Shown: positions 23,413 through 35,048 of the stretch, piece after piece
How the letters are laid out: every line of letters begins with the position of its first letter
Position numbering within the stretch: position 1 is the first letter of the stretch
Source: Nymphaea colorata
Lineage: Eukaryota; Streptophyta; Magnoliopsida; Nymphaeales; Nymphaeaceae
Assembly: GCF_008831285.2 (NCBI RefSeq)
Contig: NC_045148.1
Coordinates: 19,401,002-19,461,001, forward strand
Direction: 5' to 3'
Length of the DNA stretch: 60,000 nucleotides
Notes under the pieces: generated by a model
The model's database searches: none
What the model was told of the DNA's origin: nothing
The model's input: only the letters and a program-made list of their open reading frames with translations
Translations under genes and position numbers: made by a program

Positions 23413-24305
23413 TGCTTCGTCGGCTGACAATAATGCTTTGCCGACTTGGCTTTTGCGTTCAAGCGGGCAGTCCTTTATGTGAGTACTACACATAGAGATT
23501 GCAATAAAAGATTAATAGTAGATGATGCATATAATGGTAGTGACAACTGACATCGATCTGTAACAAGCTCAATAAATTTTTACAAGAGTTGAAATTAACT
23601 TGCTCTCTCTTTCCTATCCTCCTTTCCAATAAACCAACAGAAGTTCACGGTCCCACCTATGTTCAACCAGTTTTGAGTTAGGAAGCGCCATAGGAATGAA
23701 GAAGAAACTACATAAAAACACGTGTAGATGCGCGTTAACAGAGGCGGATCTAAGGATTGATTGGTAACTCTCTAAAACGAAAACAACTGAAGTACTGGTC
23801 AGGTAAACAGACTGAGCTTGAATGTATGAAGTTCAGTTTGTTGCTGGAATAAGCTTAACTTGATTGCTGCTGAATCAATGAAGGAAAGCGATAATATGCA
23901 AACTGGGTGCAATAATGCAATCACGTTTACCCTTTTTGTGTAATCACTTTTTAAATCTTTTTCAAAATTTTATCATAAGAATGTAACTGCATGGCTCCTA
24001 GTTTATGGCTTGCAAGGTTCCAAAGGTTTTCAATCCTTCGAATCTTTAGTCCTTACAGATCTTATCTGGATTTCAAACTAAGCTGGTCTAAAATTTACAT
24101 GGTCTTTTTTAATTTTTGCAGAAAAGAGATGAGATATGGAGCTCCACACAGTAATTTCACGGTTTCATCATCAATTCCTTGAATTGCAACCTCCACTTCT
24201 GATCATGAACTTATGAACTGGGTGGAAGCAAGTCGGCGCAGTCACACAAGGGATTCCACAGGCTTCCCTTTTTTGAAAAGATGGAAATTTTTAGTAAGAA
24301 TGTTA

Positions 24306-24356
24306 CTGTATTTGTTTTTGTTTTTGTTTTTGTTTTTGTTTTTTTGTTTTTTTTGT
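24306..24356. repeat. (TTTTTG)n hexanucleotide tract
   Basis: Successive GTTTTT units followed by T-rich sequence. It creates artificial open frames of FVFVFV on one strand and KNKNKN on the other that should not be read as genes. Confidence 0.85.
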
Positions 24357-24680
24357 TTTTCCTTTTTCTCAAACATGGAACATCCATGCACCCTCGGAGC
24401 ACGTGTATTGGATGTGTGGTATTCGGTTGTCCAACACGCCAGTGTTGCCCTCTGGCCATGATTAAATGGAAAAATAACTTTATTTGTTTTGTTATCTCTT
24501 TCTGAGTACATTTATGTCATTTCAGCAGCTTGAACATGCAGAGGGCCAGACATTGACGGTCGGTTGGATATTGAAAATCACCCTAATGATCCCGCCTGCC
24601 TTTCGCTTCATGTGGCATGGGCTCAAAGTTGGCCACTTGCATATATATATATATACTCTGTCTCTCTATTTTGCTCACCC

Positions 24681-24688
24681 TATAAATA
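24681..24688 (+). promoter_or_regulatory. Conserved TATA box upstream (copy A)
   Basis: CACCCTATAAATA followed by GGCC and ACTTCCT is kept in copy B at 40388-40400 although surrounding sequence has diverged. A transcription start would be expected near 24712. It could serve a separate short transcript or a distal promoter of the GA2ox gene. Confidence 0.5.
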
Positions 24689-25592
24689 TCGGCCAACATC
24701 ACTTCCTTGGTGTGGCTCTCTCTCTTCCTCTCATACACTGATTTCCCGGTGCCTAGTTTCTTTACTACTGTTCCGTTCTGATTTCAGGTGCTTTCTCCAG
24801 CTTCTTGCCTTGTTTTTATACGTTGCTTGCGTTCTCAAAATTTTGGATTACAAACTTGTTTTTTTGTTGTAACATATTTTTGATTGCACAAGCACCATCA
24901 TCCAGAGTTTGTGTACGAGAGAGAGAAAGAGATGTAAATTGATCATAGAAGATTTGCGTGAGATACTTGTAATGTTATTTATTTATCTATTCGAGCAGGC
25001 ACACGGAATTCTGTTCATGTCTTAGATTAATGCTACGGGAAGAGTACAAAACACATCGCTTAATTTACTGATAGGCAGAGGTTAGACGGATGCAGTGGCA
25101 GCAATTCATGCTTCTGGCGGCCTCCCTGTCTAAACCTCTGCGAGGCCGATTCACTTGCTAAGTTGGTGTCTTCTCAGAGGGCAGGGTCATGGTGGGGAAG
25201 AAAACGACCCTAACGATCAGTGGTTCCTCCGTGACTGTCAACGGAGGCAAGCCCCTTCCTCCCACCTCCTCCTCTCAGCCACCTCTCTCTCTCTCTCTAA
25301 AATCCTTGACATCTCTTGAAATGATTTTGATTTCCTTGCGAGAGATTTAAGCATGGCAAGCTATTGCGCACTACAGAATAATTTCCTCATTATGAAATTT
25401 TCTCTTCCTAATGAGACTTTCCTCTTTCTTGTGTTCATTCGTTTCATGCTTGATTCGTTTTATGTTACCTATTTTCTGTCACCTTGTCATTTGTGCTTTA
25501 TTAGTTGCTTTCCGCAATACAGTGACTGTAAAGCGCAAGTAATGAACGCTTAAGTGAAGGAATTTATGCATGAATTGGTGGTCTGATGTAAC

Positions 25593-25599
<7 letters not shown>

Positions 25600-25650
<51 letters not shown>
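25600..25650. repeat. (CT)n(CA)n compound microsatellite
   Basis: About 18 CT units followed by about 9 CA units. A (GA)n tract follows at about 25918-25950. Confidence 0.9.
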
Positions 25651-25913
25651 ACATTTGCATCTCTCCTTCTTTCACCAAGTTCTTTTACTTAGTTACTTAA
25701 ATTTCTTTTTCATTTGAAGAGGCTTCTAAACATCCGAGTGGAAGAAAAGAAGGAATTATTTAACTGCATTTGCCTCTATGAATTAGTCTTAACTGCCAAA
25801 ACTCATATACATATCAACATTAAAACATCCACCTCCAATGGGAATTAGCCTTAGCGGCAGAGGTTTCTAAATTTAGCCACCCTTAGGACTTCCACAATCA
25901 CTTTCATTCCTAT

Positions 25914-25952
<39 letters not shown>

Positions 25953-26239
25953 CATTCATTTTATTGGGTTCATGAGTAATTGCAGTTAGACATTAGATTA
26001 CTGATGGTTTTATGTCCTTGATAATCTTGTTAATATGGTGTAATGACATACTGATGATGAATAACCGAATGCTGTGGTGGTATTTCGCATAATTCTCGTG
26101 CGCACCTTTTAATCTGCACTGACTCATGAGTCATCATGTATATCTCGCCATGCATGTTGCTAAAGTTCTATTAAAAATTAATAATTCTCCCTTTAGCACA
26201 GATTCTGCCGGAATAGTTCTGAAGAGAACGTTCATTTCC

Positions 26240-26258
26240 TTTTGGCAGTGTGCCAAAA
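26240..26258. repeat. Small conserved hairpin TTTTGGCA-gtg-TGCCAAAA
   Basis: An 8-bp perfect stem with a 3-base loop. The stem is retained exactly in copy B (42039-42057) while the loop is changed (GTG versus GAG). Confidence 0.6.
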
Positions 26259-26393
26259 AGAGATCGGGTGCCGATATCTATTGGCTGAGCCACTTGCGTC
26301 TTTGAAAAATTTGAGCATTGAGACTCTCCCTCTCTCCCACCTGTCCAACTCTCTCACACACATTGGGTTTTCTTCTCCTTTTCTTTTTCGCAG

Positions 26394-26561
26394 GCTTTTG
26401 AACTTAACCTGTTTATGATTTGGAGGATTGCACTTTTGCAGCTGTTCCTGGCAAACTGGGGCTTCAGCAGATCCCCACCATTCATTACATCCGCAGGACA
26501 AGGTTTGTGGACTAATTTTTTCAGAGAATTTAGTGGGTGGGCCGGAGGGTCCTTCCAATAA
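26394..26561 (+). CDS. Exon-like conserved ORF upstream of GA2ox-A (55 codons, unknown)
   Basis: A strong polypyrimidine tract and CGCAG acceptor precede a 56-codon frame (stop included) that begins AFELNLFMIWRIALLQLFLA and ends WAGGSFQ before TAATAA. The frame has exactly the same length and stop in copy B (42240-42407), with about 23 substitutions and no indel, while neighbouring DNA has indels. Differences are about two-thirds amino-acid changing, so constraint is weak at best. The peptide has a hydrophobic N-terminal helix. No initiating exon was identified and no family recognised. It may be a small-protein terminal exon, a leader exon, or chance. Confidence 0.3.
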   Translation, partial: AFELNLFMIWRIALLQLFLANWGFSRSPPFITSAGQGLWTNFFREFSGWAGGSFQ

Positions 26562-26959
26562 TAAGGCCAGGTCCCACCTGCTATAGTCTCAAATCATTTG
26601 AGAAGTGGCAGCAGAACCTTATCGCCCTTTCCATACATGCTTGTCCTTGAAGTCAAAAACGTGCTAGTGGGTTGAGAGGGTAAATCAAACCCAAATTAAA
26701 ATTCTTTTCATCTCTTGTTAACTAGTTAATGTTTGTTAAAATAATTTTTACAAGATATTTCCCCTCTAACTGCACGGTGAGAGGTCTCTGGTTGACAAAA
26801 CCCCTGATCCCCTTCTTCCTCACTGACACATTTAGGGCATGTGTGCTCTTGTTCTCAGGATTGTAAATTTTGAGATTTAAACATTGATGTCATGTCAATT
26901 TGACAGCGTTTACAAGTTGTTTCAACCAGATGAACAGAGCCAAGCCCCCTATGTCATAG

Positions 26960-27178
26960 TCAATTTTGGAGCTGCCCAGATGAAGATTTTGAATTTAGCA
27001 CCCACCCAAGATGCAGTGAAAATGCACTAGGATTGAATATAAATAGGTTACACTTGATATTATTTTCTTGCAGTCTGTCCTTTGGAATTGCTTGTAAGGA
27101 TATCTGCATTGAAGTGGCTGCAGGAACCAGAGACACTGACACGCTGCAATATGGCCCAACCCCAAGTGGTTGAATCAT
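26960..27178 (-). pseudogene. Degenerate counterpart of the minus-strand ORF upstream of GA2ox-B
   Basis: Minus-strand frame sharing ILQxVSxS and Px(E/D)RLQ(Q/E)N with the ORF at 42902-43189 but lacking its C-terminal hydrophobic segment. The matching DNA in this copy is shorter and re-registered. If the copy B frame is a gene, this copy is decayed. Confidence 0.25.
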
Positions 27179-27784
27179 GAAATCCGGAATTTCTGATCAT
27201 AGAGTTTTGTTTCTTTATGATTAATGTGAGTGCGTCCAGCCAGTTGCCGACGAATAGCCAGCCGTGTTGGCCAGTGAAGCTTAGTCAAGCTTCGAGACAT
27301 TTCTTAGGCAACAAAATTGATACAAGTACTGGCTTATTTGCCATTAATCATCCAATAAAAGCTTGTTGGGGTACTGGAGGAGAGTCGGGCCAATCATTAA
27401 TGGCTGGTAATGACAATTAAGGTTACGATTGGGTCCCAAAATATGACGGCCATCAGAACTGAACATGCGTCCATTTCAGCCATAGGACTCACAGTTTATA
27501 AAGTTGGTGATATCTCCAAAGAAGAATGAATCTGGTTCTCCTTTGTTGTGGAACTCCAGCTCTTCAATTTATGGTGCTTGCGATCTCATCATTGGTTGTA
27601 GCTATTTTAGCTGGTTTTAACAACTGAAATGAAGGAAAGAGTAGTGCGTGCCTTCATATATGAGAGGGCACACCCAAGTGAGGCTGAAGATTTTTGATGG
27701 CGTTTGGGTAGCAATCACCCGTGTACTGTTTCATGATTAACTTTATCATCCGGCGTGGGAGGAACAAAAATATATGATTTTCAC

Positions 27785-27791
27785 TATAAAG
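27785..27791 (+). promoter_or_regulatory. TATA box of GA2ox-A
   Basis: TATAAAG lies about 130 bp before the proposed start codon. The matching position of copy B has TATAAAA (43815-43821). This implies a 5' leader of roughly 100 nt. Confidence 0.55.
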
Positions 27792-27914
27792 TTTATTACC
27801 TGCATCAAAGTATTTTCTTAAGAAAGTAATTAATTTTCTTCTCCTGAGATAGACTTACTAGATTTCTCTCTCCGTTTCTCATAGGCGAGTAAACAAGGTT
27901 GGTCAGATCAAGCA

Positions 27915-30900
27915 ATGATGGATTCATCAAAGCAGTCGTTGCTGAACAGTCAGAAGGACATGTCAGAACAGGTTTATGAGGTATGATTAATATTGAACCA
28001 ATAACATTTGAATTTCTTTCCTTCCACTTAAAATTATATATATATATATATATATATAACACGCACGCACAAAACTGTAGAATTAGTGGCATGAATATTT
28101 TGGCCATGTCAAATCAACTGTTAAAAGATTAACCAGTACAGCTGACTATTCAGCCCAGCTAGCTAGAAAGGTAAACATTTTTGCTGCCAAAGGGACTAAT
28201 TCAATTGACCATAATATATTACTTACAACTTTCATCCTTAAATACACGGTTTATTGGTCATTGCTTTGGGTCCTTTGTTTCTGAACTTGGCTTGATTTGC
28301 TCTATTCAGAAGAACCAGGAATCGGACCCTCCTTTGCATAAGACGTACAGGACTCTCTTTGAGAAACAACAAATGGAGAACCATGACGTCATCGTCGAAG
28401 AGCACGAGCTGCCATTGATAGACCTTCATATACTGAAAGCGGGCAGACAAGAACGCGAAAAGTGCATAAGAAACATGGCAAAGGCTTCATCGGAGTGGGG
28501 TTTCTTTCAGGTTGTGAATCATGGCATCTCCACTGATCTTTTAAAGAGGATGAGTAATGAACAGGCCAAAGTTTTTCGGCAACCATTCGAAAAGAAGGCC
28601 AAGGAGAAGCTTCTGGATTTCTCTTTAGAAACATATCGGTGGGGTGCACCATCTGCCACCAATCTGCAGCAACTATCATGGTCGGAAGCCTTCCATATTC
28701 CTCTGGCCAAATGTTCAGACTCTAGCTATTCAGATAACACTCTAAGGTACGCTTCACACTTCGTTGTACCTTGGCTTGTGTTTCTTGGAAAGAAATTTTC
28801 AGGGCTGCGCAAAGAGCTCATGGCTTGGCTCACGTTCATCTAAGGAAGTTTAAACTCGTTAGGCTAAACAATCTGCATTATATGAAATCCATTGCTGAAG
28901 CAAACAAGAGAATTCATAACTGCCGATACATTACGTTATAAAAACCATGGTCCGCAGTTGGGATAGGTGGTGTCATACAGATCCATCATTTTTGTGATCA
29001 GTGGTAGCCTTAGAAGGCCGACCCCTGATGTTCCGCGGGGCCGTCCCAGCGGCAACAGGGAGTGGTGGCCACTTCAAGGGCATATTTTTTTTGCAGAGGG
29101 GAGGTCGCCGCGGTGCCAGCCGTTTTGGGTGGCTGGCAAAGCCAAGCGGCGGATTGCCAGCTATTCTGGGTGGCTGGCGGGGCATCGCCGGTGCTGCGGA
29201 GGGGAGCCGACCGGCCTCTCCCCGCCATCTCCTCCGTTTTTTTTCTTTTTTTTTTTTCTTTTAACGTCAGATTATATATATATATATATAAGACAATTTA
29301 ATTATATTGAATACCAGCTTCTGTCGAATAGCTAAAATTTAAAAACTTATAAAACAGTCACCATATCAGTATTAACTAAAGCCAATTCACGATCACTTAT
29401 GGTGTTTCTATTGACAATTAATGATTAGACAAATTCTTAAATGTTAGCTATTCGTTAACTAACGTCCATAGGCATTATAATATATATGGAAAGATCTAGT
29501 GGAGGAGCGGCGGACATGTGTCTAATGCACATGCGAGGGGACCCACTTACGGAGAATTGTCAAGGCACTGGCCGTCCAATTCAAATGCATCCAAATGACA
29601 TTGTTTGAGCGTCAATTATGCAACTCAGAAAGCTAGAGGTTGAAGATCAAACCCACAAATAGCAGCCCATGTGTCAAAACAGTATAAGTACTTTTCAGGT
29701 TTTGGAGAGGCAAGGGTTGCAGAAAAGAGTCGTATTCAGAATCATATGGAAATTTGGATTTCTGCCCCTTAAGTGGGCCAGCTTTGACGCAGTATTTTTT
29801 TTCCTGAGGAAAATTTCTGCTCTCCCTAAGTCGGCAACACGTACAATATTCTCTAATTGATTAAACAGAATGTGTGTCGGCTGCTAGTTGGCCGATTTCT
29901 GGCAACAATGACTCCACCCAAAAAGCTAATGAGGTTCAAGCTCATGTTTAGCATCTTTCACTCCAAGACCCAACCATGCACAACTTCTGTGGGGAGGGGG
30001 AGGAGCTTCGATGGATTTTACCGCCTGGAAGTCACAAGCTAGCGATTGTTTGATCGGTTGTCTTTTACTACCATGGTCGGCAAGTGTACGGGAAAAATTC
30101 ACAGTGGCAGTTTAACGTACCTAAAGAACATATATGCTTGCCTTTTTTTCTCTTTCCCTTTAATATTCCATTTTTGTTATTTTCTTTGCTTCTTAAGTTG
30201 GCATTGTCTATTTCATCAGCGTTCGATTTTTTATGTTGGGCAGCAATAATACGACTGCTTAAAGGAAACCAAACACGCTGGTGCTCAGGCTTGGCTTGTT
30301 TACTTCAAAAGGAAATCAGATCTGGCTCAGCTTTTGGCTCATATAGATCAGTAATTAAGCCGAGCTTGGGCATGCTTAGTTCATGCTGAGCAACCCGTAT
30401 AGCGAGGGCCATGATTAAACCAAATTGCTTGTGTATAAAAGATAGACACACACACACACAGAGTTGTGTGTGTTTGGTGGGGGGTGGCGCGGGGGAGAAG
30501 GAGAGTTAGGGGGTTGGAGAGAACGAGAGACAGAGAGAGTGAGAGTTTATTGGTTTATGTGGATTCACATGCATCATATCTTCAGAGCTAAACACGAGCC
30601 AGACAACCCTTGCTATGTTAACTGGATTGTGAACCGTGTATCAAGTACTTTCCTTCTCCTATAAACTCACGTCTTTGATGCAGCCAGCCTGCAGACAGAT
30701 CGGCTCATATATATCATATCAGCTAACTTGTCAGGACCCCACCCAAGTGGAGACACCAAGACATGGATGTAGATCACTTGCTCCATATGCCACTCAAACA
30801 TAAGCTATCGATCTTTTTCATTAATACTGCATTAGGAAATCTTGCAGGTCTAAAGAGTTAGTTATTAGTTTCTCAATCCTTTGCTACGGCTGGTAACTGG

Positions 30901-31994
30901 ATATTTAGGCTGGTCCTTTCTCTCTCAATGATGAGAAAGGTGACTGAGCTAGTAAAGCTTCCTTCACTACAAATTTTAAAGTTAACCCATTTAACCATGT
31001 GCATATGGCCTCTAAACCATGTTGTTCGCTAGTGCACTTTGGCACATGTGTGGCCTGCTATCGTTGCCAAAAAAGTGATCTTACCTCAACCCCAGTGGAC
31101 ATGATTCAAACATTTATGAGCATAGTTCGGTCAACTCATTGATTCATAGGAGATTGTTGCTCAACTTATGCTTCTTTTGTCCTTTTCTCTTCTTCTTCGC
31201 TATGGTACTCACCATTGTTCAATTGTTGCTCAACTTATGCTTCTTTGTCCTTCTCTTCTTCTTCGCTATGGTACTCACCTTTGTTCATGGATGGTTGCTG
31301 TTCATTTTCAGAAGAACCATTAATGAGTATGCGGCAGCAGTGTCGGACCTAGCACAGCAATTGGCTCAACTGTTGACAGAGAATTTGGGATTCAGAACAA
31401 GTTATTTTGCACAGAATTGTGGTCCAAGTTCATGCTACCTGCGACTCAATAGATACCCTCCATGTCCAGTGTCTTCTGAGGTCTGCGGGCTGATATCTCA
31501 CACTGACAGTGACTTCCTCACAATCTTGCACCAAGACCAAGTTGGGGGTCTGCAATTGAAGAAAGATGGAAAGTGGATCACTGTTAAGCCCAATCAGAAA
31601 GCCCTGATAGTTAACATTGGCGACCTTTTTCAGGTACTTTATATTAGTTCTCATATTTTGACATTAGCAGAAGAAAAAACATTTGAGCATGTCAAAATGA
31701 TTATCATCACCATCATCAATTACCTTCATGGTCATCATGATAAACAGTTTGTTGTATGTTCAGGCCTGGAGCAACGATGCTTATAAAAGCGTGGAGCATA
31801 GAGTAATGACTAACAGAAAAGTGGAGAGGTTCTCTGTGGCTTTCTTCCTTTGTCCCTCATATGATACTATCATAGAAACCTGTAGAAGACCAGCTATATA
31901 TAGGAAGTTTACCTTTGAGGAGTTCAGACAGCAAGTGCAAGAAGATGTTAGAAGCATGGGTCACAAAATTGGCCTTCCCAGATTTCTTGTTTGA
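27915..31994 (+). CDS. GA2ox: Gibberellin 2-oxidase, C20-GA type (GA2ox7/8-like), copy A
   Basis: Four phase-compatible exons: 27915-27980 (donor GTATGA), 28310-28746 (acceptor TATTCAG, donor GTACGC), 31312-31633 (acceptor TTTTCAG, donor GTACTT) and 31764-31994 (acceptor GTTCAG, stop TGA), giving 351 residues. Exon 2 holds the DIOX_N domain (ELPLIDL, EWGFFQVVNHGIS, YRWGAPSATNLQQLSWSEAF). Exon 3 holds NRYPPCP and the Fe(II) ligands H and D of GLISHTDSDFLTI. Exon 4 supplies the second His (KSVEHRVM) and the 2-oxoglutarate-binding Arg and Ser of VERFSVAF. SWSEAFHIP together with YRWGxPSAT is typical of the C20-GA subclass (AtGA2ox7/8, rice GA2ox5/6/9). Such enzymes are soluble and inactivate GA12/GA53 by 2-beta-hydroxylation, lowering active GA. 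Exon 1 is inferred from phase and from similarity to copy B, so its end could instead be the CAG at 27971. All catalytic residues are present and no break is seen. Confidence 0.93.
28035..28060. repeat. (TA)n microsatellite in GA2ox-A intron 1
   Basis: A run of about 12 TA units followed by CACGCACGCAC. Confidence 0.85.
28990..29265. other. GC-rich island in GA2ox-A intron 2, absent from copy B
   Basis: About 250 bp of markedly higher GC than the surrounding DNA, with repeated GGGTGGCTGGC / GCCAGC words, ending in a T-rich tract and (TA)n. Long frames exist on both strands but they are overlapping shadows. Copy B has no equivalent, so this is probably an insertion or a captured fragment. Its identity is unknown. 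Confidence 0.55.
31149..31296 (+). repeat. ~70-bp tandem duplication just before GA2ox-A exon 3
   Basis: TTGTTGCTCAACTTATGCTTC ... TTCTTCGCTATGGTACTCACC occurs twice in direct succession. Copy B has a single version (49629-49690). It ends about 15 bp before the exon 3 acceptor, so the polypyrimidine-rich splice region is duplicated in copy A only. Confidence 0.85.
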
Positions 31995-32780
31995 TATTTC
32001 TTGCACTCCATCGTGGTACTTAGTACCAAGACTCAAGGCAAAAGTTACTAAGGACTCTTCATTTAGAGTTCATATTGAGCTTGAGAAACATAACTTGCTT
32101 ACCAAATGAGGGGACTTAGTGTTTACATTGCCACGAAAGTTGTTGCATAAGTAATGCAAATGGCCCAAACTTGTGAAATATGTTTCAGAAATAGTGTATG
32201 TTACAAAGAGGAGAAAAGAAAAGATGTTAGTGTACCGTTATCTGGATGTCATGTATTTAGTACTGTTTACTGTATAATAACTTTTCTTTTGCTTAAATTG
32301 TGTTTGACATTCAGGTGAGGTTGAAAGGTGCTATTGCACGTCTTGAGCATCCATGTGCAGACATATAAAATCAGAAGGCGCTTGAAATATTCAAGATGCC
32401 AAGCTACATGCTTTTATGAGAATTGAGATGATGATGAGTTTGAAATTTCATTTTCAACATTCCATTTATTGTTCTAAGCTTTGATGAACCTGCACAACAC
32501 AACAAATTAACATAGCAGTACCTGTAACTTCCTCTGCTAATCTCTTTGAACCATGACCTTGCGTTACAAAAATTAATTAATCCACCTCATTGTTCACCAG
32601 CAATAGGCCCTCAAAACTTTTGGTCACTACATTCAATTACTTCTACTTTTCAAATTTATTCACATGCATGTTTGGCGTCACATATTCTAAGCATTAACAG
32701 GATAATGCAAGGGAAAAATTTTACAGGAATCCTTAAATCAGATCATTATATGTGCTATAGTGATCGCTTTTACATTGCCA

Positions 32781-33060
32781 CTGCTAACTTGGAATCTGTA
32801 TCTAAATCAGCTCCACATCGTTTTAGTTACAACTACAGATCCTGTATCAACAGATACAGGGAAGCCAATGCACCCTAATGTTGATAACATTGGACAACTC
32901 ATGTCAAAAGTATATGCAGCATCCACTTTATATTGCTAACCACCACTTGCACGGGGAATGGTTAGATGAGAAACCAATGGTATGATGATGTTAGAGCATC
33001 TTTTCCATCTAAATTTCGGGCCCTCAAACACCCATTTGCATGCATGGAAGAGGAACATAT
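32781..33060. other. Flank beyond the recognisable end of copy A
   Basis: Copy B is cut here by a copia LTR (51272), so matching cannot be followed further. No gene was seen. Confidence 0.4.
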
Positions 33061-33064
33061 CGCC

Positions 33065-33365
33065 TGCTTAAACATTTCAGGGTCTTTTGAAATAGCAATA
33101 GCCATGACCTTTCTAACTGTGATTGGTTTAACAACACCACTAATTGTTTCATCATAGTCACTTCCCTCCTGCTGGCTGTATTCTTTGGCGACTAACCTCG
33201 CTTCCTTGCGAGCAACAGATCCATCAGGATTTCATTTAAGTTTAAAAACCCAATTGTGTCCCACGACATTGGTAGAATTCGTGAGAGAAGTGAGGGACCT
33301 TGTCTTATTCTTGGTAAATGCTACCGTTTCATCTTTCATAGCTCTAACCCACTTGGAATTGAAGA
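33065..33365 (-). pseudogene. Degenerate copia reverse-transcriptase fragment
   Basis: On the minus strand the frame reads KWVRAMKDE, then VGHNWVFKLK, a stop, then NPDGSVARKEARLVAKEYSQ and YDETISGVVKPITVR. This is the N-terminal part of a Ty1/copia reverse transcriptase. It is broken by at least one stop codon, has no LTRs nearby and points opposite to the other copia elements here. It separates the two duplicated segments. Confidence 0.8.
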
Positions 33366-33479
33366 ACACATCATGATGATCTTGAGGCTATACTTCATCA
33401 ATCTGCAAGTCCAATTGACCACTGTGAATCAAATCTTTCGAGGGGCATCCTTTTGCTTCAAACCAGTGGTTACTTAACC

Positions 33480-34250
33480 ACAGTCTATTGGGCGTGGCCC
33501 GTGATGCTTGGAGGCTCCTATTGTGGGTAGCTTTACATCGGATTCCTTCTCTCTTCCCAAGCTTCCACATCATCGCCGGCGACTTCACCTGCTTGCTGTT
33601 GTTTTCGGACTCTTAGAGTCTTAGGACTTAAAAGGGTCGGCGCCTATGGAAGTGTTGGATCCTTAACGGCATGAAGAGCTATTTGACTCGTGTAATGATG
33701 GTATTTTCAGAGGCAGACGGCTGAATGTTACAGGTATTGGAACTGGACACTCTGTTTGATGCTCCAAATAAGTTAAAATGATTGGTCAATTTTATTTTAC
33801 CGGCCGATTCAATTTGGACACAACTACAAACCGTAGGCGATATTTTCGAAAATATCGCAAGATTAACAAAAAAACTGTAGAAAATGAAAAAGGGAAAAAT
33901 ATCTCGATATTTAAAAAACGTTAAAAATATTCTTGAATTTAAAAAGATTTTTTAGTCATTTTTCATTTATTTTTATTTCATTTTCTGTTTTTGTTTTTTT
34001 TCAACTTTTGTTTCATTGTTTCATTTTTTCTTGTTCTAGATATTTAACTTGACATTCTAAATGCGATACAATATTTATTAGTTTATAATTTATTGAATTT
34101 TTACCTAACATTTTCATTTTTTAAAAAACTCTGAGATTTTTCCTTTTTTTTTTCCAAAAAACAACTTTGCCAAAGAATATTCGAGAAGAATAAAAAGTCG
34201 AAAACTGTATCTGTGGCTATTTTTCAAATCAATTATTTGCAACCCTAACC
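33480..34250. other. Spacer between duplicated segments
   Basis: T- and A-rich sequence with many TTTCATTTTT-type runs. No gene or defined repeat was seen. Confidence 0.4.
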
Positions 34251-35043
34251 AAGGCTATAGGACAAACGAATGCTTTCACGTGGTTTTTTTTAGTTATTAA
34301 AGAACAGTAGTTTGCCGACATAGCATATAACTCTCCCTCAGAGAAATAGGGAAAAAAGAGTGCCGACATGAAAAGTACTCAGGTTGCAATTTTCTGTTAT
34401 ATAAATCCAAATCTTCCAGTCTATTTGGCTATAGTTAGTTAATTGCGACCCTCATAAAATCTAAGAATTGGAGGGATTCCTTCACATGCTTTGTTTGTTG
34501 ATAATAATAATGCTCTGCCGACTTTGCTTTTGTACTCTGATGCGGTCTTCTACGCATACCACTACACGTACATGCATGCACCTACTAACAAAAGTTCTCC
34601 ATGTGTTTACAGATACAGACAGATACTAATGGTGGCCACTTCTGCCGACTAAGAAACTATATACTTTTGTTAAGGATGCTCCTGAATCCTTCACGAATAA
34701 TGATTAACATTAGCTTTTATGAAAGGAAAGGGCAAATAATGAGACCATCAATAATGGTAAATGATGCGTCGCATAAGGGTAGTGACATTTGTTCAAGAAC
34801 ATTAATGAGCTTTTGAAGAAAATTGAAGTTGCCCGCTTTCTACTATCCTTTTTGTTCTAATAAACCCCAAGCTGGTTAGCTGCACAGGAGTGGACTGCAT
34901 GCATAAAAGGAAAGGCAATGACCCAAATACTCTTATTAAAACAATAAAAAGAAACTTTTTAAGTGGGTAAGAAAAAAATTGTAAAAAATGTCTACTTACT
35001 TTGCAGCAAATTTAAAAAATGCTCCCACCCTCTTTTGGTACAT

Positions 35044-35048
35044 ATTTG
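35044..35048. repeat. Target-site duplication ATTTG (left)
   Basis: ATTTG precedes the 5' LTR and is repeated exactly at 39335-39339 after the 3' LTR. Confidence 0.92.

Larger units (their letters stand above)
23110..32780 (+). repeat. Copy A of a ~10-kb tandem segmental duplication
   Basis: From about 23130 onward the order of matching blocks is the same as in copy B (from about 34270). These include GTGCCGACATGAAA blocks, TGCTTTGCCGAC / TGCTCTGCCGAC, the CACCCTATAAATA promoter block, the TTTTGGCA hairpin, the 56-codon exon-like ORF, all four GA2ox exons and the ATCGCTTTTACATTG block at the far end. Exons are the best conserved, while intergenic parts carry many indels. Confidence 0.88.

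Noticed and set aside
24211-24511. Overlapping ORFs rich in FVFVF or KNKNK
   Set aside because: They are translations of the (TTTTTG)n tract on both strands.
28967-29335. Several overlapping ORFs on both strands of the GC-rich island
   Set aside because: High GC reduces stop codons. No domain is seen and the frames overlap each other.
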